From Streptomyces sp. NBC_01235 (GTDB lineage: Bacteria > Actinomycetota > Actinomycetes > Streptomycetales > Streptomycetaceae): 64,000 bases of DNA. Both the position numbers and the translations under genes were made by a program. Below the pieces are notes generated by a model. The model was not told the DNA's origin. It made no database searches and saw only the letters and a list, made by a program, of their open reading frames with translations. This document shows positions 9,001 through 16,309 of the stretch, in pieces; position 1 is the first letter of the stretch; every line of letters starts with the position of its first letter. The stretch is from positions 4,216,001 through 4,280,000 of the forward strand of contig NZ_CP108513.1 in the NCBI RefSeq assembly GCF_035989285.1, written 5' to 3'.

Positions 9001-9762
9001 TCAGCGGCCGTACCCGGCCACCAGGCCGGACCCGTCGTGCGGCACGACCCGTACCCGGTCGGCCCCTGCCGTCGCCCTCGCCCCCACCCCGGGCCCGGTC
9101 CCCGTCACGGCCACCGCCGCCGGATGCACCCCGTCGACGACCAGGTCCGCCAGGACCGGTTCGGGCCGGACGGTCAGCTGTCCGGGCCAGGACAGCACGG
9201 CCGGCGGCAGGTCGGGAGCCGACACCTGCAGCTCGCGCGGCGACACGCTCAGGCCCACGCCGAGGGCCTTCAGTACGGCTTCCTTCCTGGTCCACACGCG
9301 CAGGAAGGCGGGCTGCCGTTCGGCGGGGGACAGGGCACGCAGGGCGGCCAGTTCGGTGTCGGAGAGAGCGGCCCGTGCCGCGCTGTCGACGTCGACGAGG
9401 CTCCCGGCCTCCTCGACGTCCAGGCCCACCTGCCCGCCCCGGCACACGGCAACGCCGACGACCGAACCGCTGTGGGTGACGGAGAAGTCGTAGGGCGCGG
9501 GCGAGCCCGGCATGTCCAGCCGGACCTTCCCGTGCGGTCCGCCGCAGCGCGGGCACACGCGCCGCAGGGGCACGTCCGCCGGGGGAACGCCGAGCAGTTC
9601 ACCCAGGAGCAGACGGCTCAGGGCGCAGCCGACCAGGAAGCGGGCCTGGTCCTCGGGACGGACGGTCGCGTCGTGACGGGCGCGCTCCACGGGGTCCAGC
9701 AGCCGCGGCAGGCCCTCGTGGGCATCGCCGAGGCGCGCCCACGAGACCTGCACGGAGAACAC
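9001..9762 (-). CDS. Sfp-type 4'-phosphopantetheinyl transferase
   Basis: A 253-residue enzyme that would load the phosphopantetheine arm of CoA onto a carrier-protein serine. Sfp-family motifs are in order: CGGPHGK at about 73-79, FSVTHS at 93-98, VGLDVE at 112-117 (metal-binding Asp/Glu) and WTRKEAVLKALG at 157-168. A CPRC pair precedes the first motif. It lies 38 bases downstream of the decarboxylase gene on the same strand, and the only carrier protein visible in the window is encoded 3.7 kb away in the divergent arm (Ser47), so the two probably work together. The GTG start at 9762 lacks a strong ribosome site. Confidence 0.9.
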   Translation of the reverse strand: MFSVQVSWARLGDAHEGLPRLLDPVERARHDATVRPEDQARFLVGCALSRLLLGELLGVPPADVPLRRVCPRCGGPHGKVRLDMPGSPAPYDFSVTHSGSVVGVAVCRGGQVGLDVEEAGSLVDVDSAARAALSDTELAALRALSPAERQPAFLRVWTRKEAVLKALGVGLSVSPRELQVSAPDLPPAVLSWPGQLTVRPEPVLADLVVDGVHPAAVAVTGTGPGVGARATAGADRVRVVPHDGSGLVAGYGR

Positions 9763-9800
9763 GGGACCGGTACGGAGACGGGTACGCGTACGGAGAAGGG

Positions 9801-10181
9801 TCAGTGCACGGCGCGCAGCATGCGCGTCACGTTGATGCGCGTCGGCGAAAGGCCGAGCTCGACGCTCTGCATCATGCGCTCGCCGTTCAGCCGGCCGTAG
9901 GCCAGCAGATCCACGTTGGCCAGGCTGAATTCGGGCCAGGTGTGAATGCTCAGGTGCGAGGCGGAAAGCAGGAGAATCGCGGTGACGGCGCCGTTCGGGA
10001 AAACGTGCGACGCCTCACCGAGTACCGTGGCGTTTCCCTTTTCGGCGGCCGTGCGCAGCACCTGAAGGAGGCGCTCCTCGTCGGTCAGGATGCTGTGGTC
10101 GCTCACCCATACGTCGACGGCATAAGAGCACAGATCGTCGACGTTTATACCCTCGGTGGCGAGGCTGGCGGAGTTGGTCAT
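9801..10181 (-). CDS. Pyruvoyl-dependent decarboxylase of the AdoMet decarboxylase (SpeD/SpeH) family, atypical
   Basis: A 126-residue proenzyme of bacterial AdoMetDC size. The processing motif SASHLSIHTWPE (73-84) implies self-cleavage between Ala74 and Ser75, giving a beta chain and a pyruvoyl-capped alpha chain; His80 aligns with the conserved processing His68 of the Thermotoga enzyme. The catalytic Cys of the family (Cys83 in Thermotoga, motif DVFTCG) is replaced by Tyr95 (DLLAYG). Loss of this residue is unusual. AdoMetDC relatives have been reported to have become L-ornithine or L-arginine decarboxylases, so the substrate is open. It is divergent from the aminopropyltransferase-like gene, sharing a 316-base promoter region, which argues for a joint polyamine-type pathway. 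Confidence 0.85.
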   Translation of the reverse strand: MTNSASLATEGINVDDLCSYAVDVWVSDHSILTDEERLLQVLRTAAEKGNATVLGEASHVFPNGAVTAILLLSASHLSIHTWPEFSLANVDLLAYGRLNGERMMQSVELGLSPTRINVTRMLRAVH

Positions 10182-10497
10182 GGGGAACCGGGGGCGACGA
10201 ACCGCTGCCCCCGTCTCCTTTCACATAGGCGCTCGGTGGTGCCCAGAGTAGCATCCGGGGCGCCCTGCGGCACGCAAGCCTTTCCGGAACGGCCTCCCGA
10301 AACCTTCCGATAAAACACCGTACGGAAATCAGTGGCGGCTTTCACCGGAACATTGTCGAGAACACCACGGCATTTCCCTTTACCCACCAGAATTCCGCAC
10401 CGTTTCCCCGCCGCCCGAGCGGGTCCGGACGACCCCCCACCAGCCCGTATACTCGATAGTCCCGGAATCCATCAATCAGCTTGCCTGGAGCGGCATT
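10182..10497. promoter_or_regulatory. Divergent promoter region of the polyamine/carrier cassette
   Basis: 316 bases between divergent genes. A TATACT box at 10448-10453 lies 45 bases before the rightward GTG start, so it is a likely -10 element; the -35 is not clear. The GGAG ribosome site for the rightward gene is at 10487. No operator palindrome stands out. Confidence 0.45.
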
Positions 10498-12339
10498 GTG
10501 ACGAACGCGCATCGGCACCCTCGGAGTAACCCTCGGAGTACCACCGCCGATTCTGTGCTCACGGAAGTCGCGGACGCCGTCCGGCTCCAGGAGGGCCCGC
10601 CCGGAGTACGGTCCGTCCTTCGCGCCCTGCGCCGCCTCGCCCCCGCCTCCACGAAGGACCTCAGCCGCGCGACCGGTCTGCCCGTCCCGATCGTTGCCGC
10701 CCTGGGGAACGAACTGCGCCGTCGGGACCTCGTCACCAAGGAGCGCCCGTCCCGGCTGACGGAGAGCGGCCAGGACCTCGTCGCCCAGCTCGGCATGGAC
10801 CTCACCCTCGACGCCACCTGCCGCACCTGCGACGGACGCGAGCTGGTCATCCCCGACGTGCTGGACGAGGCCGTGCGGCGGCTGCGCGCGCTCATGGAGT
10901 CGGGCCCCGCCGCCGACATGGCGATCGACCAGTCGCACTGCACGGCCGAGACCAAGGTGCGCCGGGTGCTCGCGCTGCTCACCGCGGGCGCGCTGCCGGG
11001 CGGCTCGCTGCTGCTGATCGGCGACGACGACCTCGTCTCCCTCGCCGTCGCCGTGGTGGGCGACGTGCTCGGCGCTCCGATCGTGGAGCAGGTCACCGTC
11101 GTGGACATCTCCCCGGAGATCCTCGACTACATCCGGAAGGTGTCGGCCGGCCTCGGCACCCGCGTCGAGACCGTCCGGCACGACCTGCGTCTGCCGCTGC
11201 CCGCCGAACTCCACGGGCAGCACGACGTGGCCATGACCGACCCGCCGTACACCCCCGAGGGCGCCCGGCTCTTCCTCTCCCGTGCCGTGGAGGGGCTGCG
11301 GCCCGGCCCCGCGCACAGCGTCTTCTTCTCCTTCGGCGGCAAGAGCCCGGACGAGATGCTGGAGGTGCAGCGGGAGATCATGGCGCTCGGCCTGGTTACC
11401 AACGGCTACATCCGCAACTTCAACGAGTACGAGGGCAGCGGCATCCTCGGCGGCGTCGGCTTCTTCCAGCACCTCCTCACCACCACCTCGACCGCTCCCT
11501 CCCACGAGGGCGAGTTCAGCGGCCCCCTCTACACCGGCGACAAGCGGACCCGCCGGCGCGAGTACACGTGCGTGGCGTGCGCGGCCAAGATCCACGTCGG
11601 CCCCGGCGCCCGCTGGACCTCGGTCGCCGCCCTGCGCGCCGACGGCTGCCCGAGCTGCGGCAAGGGCCCCTTCCGCCCGGGCCGCCTGGTCCCGGCGGAG
11701 GAGCCCGGGACCCCGGCAGAGCAGTCTCCGCCCCCGGCCCCCGCCCCGGCCGGCGCTCCCGCCCCCGCACCCGCCGCTTCCACCGCCCCCGTCGCCCCGG
11801 CCCCGCGCACCCCCGGCTGGCACCGCCCGTCCGACGCCGACCGGGCCGCCCTCGCCGAGCGGGCGCGGCCGTACGTCACCCGTCAGGCCGACGAGCGTGA
11901 TCTGCCGGCCATCGGAAGGTTCGAGGCCGAGATCGCCCGGGTCTCCTTCGGTGAGGACGCCATCGACGACCCCGAGCGGTGGGCGTCCCGCCTCGGCCGG
12001 GCCATGGAGAAGTCGAAGGAGGGCATGCTCGTCGCCCACCGCCCGGGCGAGGAGCCCGTCGGCTGGTGCTGGGTGAGCATCAACCAGAACGCGATGACCG
12101 GCGACCGGTACGCCAACTTCCGCTCCCTGGCGGTGTCCCCGGTGGACAACCGCGGTGACGTCGCGGAACTCCTGCTCACCGCGGGCCTGGAGTTCTGCCT
12201 GGCGAACGGCATCACGGAGGTCGTCGGCCGGGTGCACGTGGGCAACGTCCCGATGCGCACGGTCTACCGCAAGTTCGGCTTCGACCCGACCAGCCTGGCC
12301 ATGAAGCTGTTCCTCCCGGAGGGAAACGGCACCCGATGA
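10498..12339 (+). CDS. BpsA-like branched-chain aminopropyltransferase fused to a GNAT acetyltransferase
   Basis: A 613-residue fusion. Residues about 35-95 form a winged helix (STKDLSRATGL...LTESG), then C108-x2-C111. The catalytic core (about 140-340) carries GDDD at 175-178, VDIS at 202-205 and TDPPYT at 247-252. These are hallmarks of N4-bis(aminopropyl)spermidine synthase (BpsA, DUF43), which adds aminopropyl groups from decarboxylated AdoMet. A zinc ribbon (C358-x2-C361, C384-x2-C387) and an Ala/Pro linker (about 400-445) lead to a GNAT domain (about 460-605, EVVGRVHVGNVPMRTVYRKFGF). BpsA itself is known from thermophiles; a mesophilic version fused to an acetyltransferase suggests it makes and acylates a polyamine-like product. 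Its ATGA overlap with the FkbH-like gene couples them. Confidence 0.8.
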   Translation: MTNAHRHPRSNPRSTTADSVLTEVADAVRLQEGPPGVRSVLRALRRLAPASTKDLSRATGLPVPIVAALGNELRRRDLVTKERPSRLTESGQDLVAQLGMDLTLDATCRTCDGRELVIPDVLDEAVRRLRALMESGPAADMAIDQSHCTAETKVRRVLALLTAGALPGGSLLLIGDDDLVSLAVAVVGDVLGAPIVEQVTVVDISPEILDYIRKVSAGLGTRVETVRHDLRLPLPAELHGQHDVAMTDPPYTPEGARLFLSRAVEGLRPGPAHSVFFSFGGKSPDEMLEVQREIMALGLVTNGYIRNFNEYEGSGILGGVGFFQHLLTTTSTAPSHEGEFSGPLYTGDKRTRRREYTCVACAAKIHVGPGARWTSVAALRADGCPSCGKGPFRPGRLVPAEEPGTPAEQSPPPAPAPAGAPAPAPAASTAPVAPAPRTPGWHRPSDADRAALAERARPYVTRQADERDLPAIGRFEAEIARVSFGEDAIDDPERWASRLGRAMEKSKEGMLVAHRPGEEPVGWCWVSINQNAMTGDRYANFRSLAVSPVDNRGDVAELLLTAGLEFCLANGITEVVGRVHVGNVPMRTVYRKFGFDPTSLAMKLFLPEGNGTR

Positions 12340-13418
12340 GCGGCACGGACGACTTCGGCTTCGCCCCCGACGGCGTCAAGTGCGTCGTCTGGGACCTCGA
12401 CGGCACCCTGTGGGACGAGATCGCCGTCGAGTCGGCCACCGACGAACTCCCCACCCCCCGCCCCGGGACGCTCGCCGCGATCGACGCGCTGGCGGCCCAC
12501 GGCGTACTCAGCAGCATCGCCAGCCGCAGCGCGCCGTCGGTGCTCGACCGGCTGGACGCCGTACCGGAGCTGCGGGCGCGCTTCCTGGCCCCGCAGGTGT
12601 CCTGGCAGGACAAGAGCGAGTCGCTGCGCAGGATCGCGAAGGACCTCGGCATCGCGGTCGACGCCCTGCTCCTGGTCGACGACTCCCCGTACGAGCGCGC
12701 CGAGGTCGAGGCCCTGCTGCCGGGCGTGCACACCCTCGCCCCCGAGGACGTGCCCGCGCTGCTGGCCGCGTTCGAGGGCCGGGAGGTCACTCCCGAGTCC
12801 CGTGAACGCGTGCGCCGCTACCGCACCGAGGAGACCCGCCGGGCCGAGGGCGAACGCTTCCAGGGCTCGCGCGAGGAGTTCCTGCGCTGGTGCGACATGC
12901 GCCTCACCGTCGGCGCGGCCACACCCGAGGAGGTCCCCCGCGCACTGGAACTCGCCGCCCGCACCCACCGTCTGAACTCCTCCGGCCTCACCCCCGACCG
13001 GCTGCGCGAGCTGGCCGCGTCGGAGGGACACGAGCTGTACACGGCTCGCATGGCGGACCGTTTCGGCGCGTACGGCATCATCGGCGCCGCCCTCGTCGAC
13101 CGCGCCGCCCCCGCCGTCTGGTCCGTCCCGCTGCTCGCGCTCTCCTGCCGGGTCGCCGGCCGGGGCGCGGCGGCGGCCTTCCTGTTCCGGCTGATGGACC
13201 GGGCCCGCGCGGCGGGCGCCGAGGAGTTCCGGGTGACCCTGCGCCCGACCGACGCCAACCTGGAGATGCGCATCCTGCTCCGCCAGGCGGGCCTGCGCCG
13301 CGCGGACGACACCGAGTCCGCTCCCGAAGCGGCGGTGCTGGCCCGGCCCCTCCACGGCGATCTGCCGATGCCGCCCGCATGGCTGCACGTATCCGACCGA
13401 GAGGACACCGAGGCGTGA
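12336..13418 (+). CDS. FkbH-like HAD-IIIC protein with GNAT-like C-terminal domain
   Basis: A 360-residue protein. The HAD motif DLDGTLW is at 20-26, VDDSPYE at 114-120, and the C-terminal acyltransferase-like half contains LNSSGLT (213-219) and SCRVAGRG, with Cys271 matching the conserved Cys of FkbH enzymes. FkbH proteins take D-1,3-bisphosphoglycerate, remove the phosphate and pass the glyceryl unit to a carrier protein through this Cys; HAD-IIIC relatives also handle other acyl-phosphate-type substrates. The first Asp (nucleophile), the acid and Cys271 are all retained, so activity is plausible. It overlaps the BpsA-like gene by ATGA and the carrier-protein gene by GTGA, so the three genes form one coupled unit. 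Confidence 0.85.
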   Translation: MSGTDDFGFAPDGVKCVVWDLDGTLWDEIAVESATDELPTPRPGTLAAIDALAAHGVLSSIASRSAPSVLDRLDAVPELRARFLAPQVSWQDKSESLRRIAKDLGIAVDALLLVDDSPYERAEVEALLPGVHTLAPEDVPALLAAFEGREVTPESRERVRRYRTEETRRAEGERFQGSREEFLRWCDMRLTVGAATPEEVPRALELAARTHRLNSSGLTPDRLRELAASEGHELYTARMADRFGAYGIIGAALVDRAAPAVWSVPLLALSCRVAGRGAAAAFLFRLMDRARAAGAEEFRVTLRPTDANLEMRILLRQAGLRRADDTESAPEAAVLARPLHGDLPMPPAWLHVSDREDTEA

Positions 13419-13693
13419 CGGACACCCAAGACCGGGCAGCGGTGGAGCGGGAGCTCCGTTCGATGATCGCCGAGGCCGCCCGCCTGGACATGGCCGTGGT
13501 CGAGGAACTCCCTGCGGAAACGGACCTGTTCGGCCCGGAGATCGGCCTCACCTCGCTGGCCGGCGTGACGCTGCTGGGCGCGGTCGACGCCCGCTTCGGC
13601 GTGGACGTCCCCGCGCTGGACCTGAGCCTGGACAGCCTGCAGTCCATCGCCACGCTGACGGACTTCGTCGCGTCGCACCTCCAGCCCACATAG
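13415..13693 (+). CDS. Stand-alone acyl carrier protein
   Basis: A 92-residue four-helix carrier protein. The phosphopantetheine site is Ser47 in EIGLTSLAG, replacing the more usual DSL. The following helix (VTLLGAVDARFGVD) and LDLSLDSLQSIATLTDFV fit the fold. The GTG start overlaps the stop of the FkbH-like gene. It is the only carrier protein in the window, and its likely partners are the phosphopantetheinyl transferase at 9001-9762 (priming) and the FkbH-like protein (loading a glyceryl or similar acyl group). No ketosynthase or condensation domain is near, so the carrier probably delivers a single acyl unit, possibly to the polyamine-like product. Confidence 0.88.
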   Translation: MTDTQDRAAVERELRSMIAEAARLDMAVVEELPAETDLFGPEIGLTSLAGVTLLGAVDARFGVDVPALDLSLDSLQSIATLTDFVASHLQPT

Positions 13694-13833
13694 ACACCCG
13701 GTTGTACGTCCCTCTGTTCAAAAAGGGTGATCCGCATGGACGTACCGTGACTCGCCCAGGGCGGCGGCGTTGAACGGGGAGTGCGGCGGCGCGTCCTGCT
13801 GCCGCGCGATCCGAATTCACTAAGGAGAACGTG

Positions 13834-14166
13834 ATGTCTCGCATCGCGAAGGCAGCCGCAGTTGCCCTCGGCACCAGCGCCGTGGTCGTCAGCGGGGCCG
13901 GTCTGGCCATGGCGGACGCGGGTGCGCAGGGCGCGGCCGTGGGCTCGCCGGGTGTCCTTTCGGGCAACGTCGTCCAGGTTCCGATCAACACCCAGCTCAA
14001 CTTCTGCGGCAACAGCACCGGCGCGGCCGGCCTGCTGAACCCGGCCTTCGGCACCACCTGCGTCAACGCCGGCGGCCTCGACAAGGGCGACCATGACAGG
14101 GGCGGTCACGACAAGGGCTACGACGACAACGGCCGGCACAACAGCGGTTCGGGCTACGGCGGCTGA
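13834..14166 (+). CDS. chpG: Chaplin with charged His/Asp/Gly C-terminal tail
   Basis: A 110-residue secreted surface protein. The signal peptide is about 1-28 (ending GLAMA). One chaplin domain (about 29-76) contains GSPGVLSGN, two Cys (FCGNS, TTCVN) and alternating hydrophobic residues that form amyloid-like fibrils at the air interface. Short chaplins normally stop there; this one continues with about 32 residues rich in Asp, His, Lys and Gly (DKGDHDRGGHDKGYDDN). AAGGAG at 13822 sets the ATG at 13834. Its position beside melC2 matches chpG (SCO2699) of S. coelicolor. A strong terminator follows. Confidence 0.88.
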   Translation: MSRIAKAAAVALGTSAVVVSGAGLAMADAGAQGAAVGSPGVLSGNVVQVPINTQLNFCGNSTGAAGLLNPAFGTTCVNAGGLDKGDHDRGGHDKGYDDNGRHNSGSGYGG

Positions 14167-14187
14167 CCAGCCGTCGTACGCACCGCA

Positions 14188-14218
14188 AGAGCCCCGGCGC
14201 CCTGAGCGCCGGGGCTCT
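14188..14218. terminator. Terminator between chpG and melC2
   Basis: 13-bp stem AGAGCCCCGGCGC/GCGCCGGGGCTCT, loop CCTGA. It sits between convergent genes and should act on both strands. A second small hairpin (GTGTGCACG...CGTGCACAC) follows at 14222-14243. Confidence 0.85.
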
Positions 14219-14250
14219 CCCCGTGTGCACGACACCGTGCACACGGCACG

Positions 14251-15117
14251 TCACGCGTACCGGTAGATCCGGCCGGTCTCCTCCAACTGGTCCGGCGTCA
14301 CGTCCCACGGAGGCAGCTTCTCGTGCCGGGCGACGACCCGGCGGTACTGCCGGTCGCCCGGTCCCGGCGGCTTGGCGGGCAGGTAGCGGTGGTCGCGGTG
14401 GCGGTGCTGCCAGCGGGTCCACACCAGGTCGACGAAGGCGTGGTGCAGCCAGAACACGGGGTCGTTGACGGAGGCGCCGCCGAGCATCGCCCCGCCGACC
14501 CACCGGTGCACCCGGTTGTGGTTGCGCCAGGCGACGCTTCCCCGGCCGGTCCCCCACCCCTCCAGCTTGTTGCGGAACCCCTGCGTGACCGTCGAGCCCC
14601 AGGGCGAGGTGTCGTAGACCGGGTCCTTCAGCGCCCACTCCAGTTCGCTCTTGGTGGGCAGTGCGATCGGGTCGCGGGCGCGGCCGAGGTCCCGGGTGAG
14701 GAACTCCCCGTCCGTGACACCCTCCTTGATGGTCCAGTTGCCGGTGGCGTAGGCGAACGGCCCGGTCGTCACCTGGCGGTCGGAGGGCCGGCCGTTACCG
14801 CCGAGCAGGTCCTCGGTCCAGGGCGCGGAGGTCTTGGAACGGTCACGCGTCCAGTCCCAGTACGGCACCGTCACCGAGGAGTCGACCCGGCGCAGCGCCT
14901 TCTCCAGCTCCAGCAGGAACCGCCGGTGCCAGGGCAGGAAGGAGGGCGCCATGTGGGCCGTCCGCAGGCCGCCCTCGCCGTCGGAGACGTAGTACTCGAT
15001 GTGCATCCGGACGAACTCGTCGTACTCGCCCCGCCGTTTGATCTCCAGCAGCGCCTTCACCAACCGTCGCCGCTCGGCACGGGTGAGCGTGCTGACGTCC
15101 TTACGCGTGTAGACCAT
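14251..15117 (-). CDS. melC2: Tyrosinase MelC2
   Basis: A 288-residue type-3 copper monooxygenase that oxidises tyrosine to dopaquinone for melanin. CuA ligands are His39, His55 and His64 (HMAPSFLPWHRRF); CuB ligands are His200, His204 and His226 (WRNHNRVHRW, FWLHHAF). Streptomyces MelC2 has no signal peptide and leaves the cell bound to the Tat-exported caddie MelC1, encoded just upstream. The melC2 start at 15117 lies 17 bases inside the melC1 coding end, so translation is coupled. Length is close to the usual 273, with a slightly longer C-terminus. Confidence 0.95.
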   Translation of the reverse strand: MVYTRKDVSTLTRAERRRLVKALLEIKRRGEYDEFVRMHIEYYVSDGEGGLRTAHMAPSFLPWHRRFLLELEKALRRVDSSVTVPYWDWTRDRSKTSAPWTEDLLGGNGRPSDRQVTTGPFAYATGNWTIKEGVTDGEFLTRDLGRARDPIALPTKSELEWALKDPVYDTSPWGSTVTQGFRNKLEGWGTGRGSVAWRNHNRVHRWVGGAMLGGASVNDPVFWLHHAFVDLVWTRWQHRHRDHRYLPAKPPGPGDRQYRRVVARHEKLPPWDVTPDQLEETGRIYRYA

Positions 15118-15655
15118 GGTGTCCCCCCATGTGCGCTGCGTGCGTCCTGTCTGTGCCGCGTGTCGGGTCTGCCCCGCGCGTTCCGTGTGGTCCGTGGTGT
15201 GGGCTGCCGCTCGGGGCGCCGGTGTCGCGCAGTTGTTCTCCCGGGCCCAGCTCGTCGACGGCGGCGCGGGCCGCCTCCAGCGGGGTGGCGTACGAGCGGT
15301 AGTGGTCGACCATGCTCAGCCAGGTGCCGTCCGCGCGGCGCATGAGGTGCAGCGGGCGGCCGTCGACCGTGACCTCCCACCGGGGGCCGTCGCCGGGCGC
15401 GCGATCCGTCGGCGTGAGGACGCCGCGGAGGTGCCGGCCTCGGTACGTCTCCTCGAAGGAGCCGGAGGCCGTGTCCGCGGGCCGGTCCTGTGTGCCGGGG
15501 GACTGGGACGCGGCGACGACCGGGGCGAGCGCGAGTGCGGCGCCGGCGCCGAGCAGCCCGCGCAGCAGGTTCCGTCGGGTGTCGCGGGCCGGGCCCTGTC
15601 TCACCGCCCCCACCGGCACCGCGGTCACGGGTACTGCGTCGGCGTTGACGACCAT
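15101..15655 (-). CDS. melC1: Tyrosinase caddie protein MelC1
   Basis: A 184-residue Tat-exported partner that inserts copper into MelC2 and carries it out of the cell. The Tat motif is RRNLLRG followed by a hydrophobic stretch ending VVAAS. The family core SFEETYRGRHLRG...VDHYRSYATPLEAARAAVDEL is intact. The C-terminal tail (about residues 140-184) is rich in His, Gly, Thr and Asp (HHGPHGTRG...HAAHMGGHHGLHA) and longer than in classical MelC1 of about 146 residues; the His clusters are probable copper donors. The ATG at 15655 has a GAGGAG site; an upstream in-frame extension is not needed. Confidence 0.9.
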   Translation of the reverse strand: MVVNADAVPVTAVPVGAVRQGPARDTRRNLLRGLLGAGAALALAPVVAASQSPGTQDRPADTASGSFEETYRGRHLRGVLTPTDRAPGDGPRWEVTVDGRPLHLMRRADGTWLSMVDHYRSYATPLEAARAAVDELGPGEQLRDTGAPSGSPHHGPHGTRGADPTRGTDRTHAAHMGGHHGLHA

Positions 15656-15719
15656 GATGTGCTCCTCGTCCTGTTCGGTTGTCCGTAGCGGTAACCGCCT
15701 GGCGGCCCGCCTGGTCACC

Positions 15720-16309
15720 CCCCTGCACCCGAACACCCGTCAGAAGCACGCGAATGAGCCCGGCCAGGACGTCCGGGCCCGCTGTCCTCCAGGTGCTCGC
15801 GACAGTCCCTCAGCCAGGCCGAGGTCCGCGCCGGGCGCCGTCCGCAGCCCCGGGGTGATCACCCCGCGGCTGCGGCAGCTTGAGGTCCGGCAGGCCGAAG
15901 CGGTCGGGGTCGGGCGCGGTCAGCGGGGCGTCCAGGGCCAGGCCCGGGCCGAGGGCTGACGTCGTCCCGGAGGATCTCCGGCAGGGGCGCCCGCAGGCCC
16001 GCCCCAGGCGGTCCGGCGCCGACGGGCAGCCGCCGGACGACACGCTCCGGGATCAGACGGCCCTCGACATGGTGCGGCCCCTCGGGCGCTCCCGGCTCGG
16101 CAGGGGATCTCGCCGCCGACCTCGTGCAGTTCCCCGGCGAGGGCTTCTCGACGCCGTCCGGCGGGACGGGGACGGGGGCCGTACCGACCGCGGCGGCGGG
16201 GGTCGCGACGACGGCGCCGGCCGCGGACGCCACCCATGTCATGTCGGCGGCGAGGGTTCCTCGGGTGGTCGATTTCCCCGGGCGCGGCAGTAACGCAACG
16301 GCTGAATGG
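15720..16309 (-). pseudogene. Probable decayed gene between melC1 and the VKOR gene
   Basis: About 590 bases without an intact gene. On the minus strand, protein-like pieces appear in successive frames: GELHEVGGEIPC (about 16110-16145), then HHVEGRLIPERVVRRLPVG (about 16010-16070), then LDAPLTAPDPDRFGLPDLKLPQP (about 15860-15930). The pieces are collinear, as expected of a frameshifted ancestral gene of roughly 150 codons. I cannot identify the family. Alternatively the stretch is simply GC-rich noncoding DNA. Confidence 0.35.
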
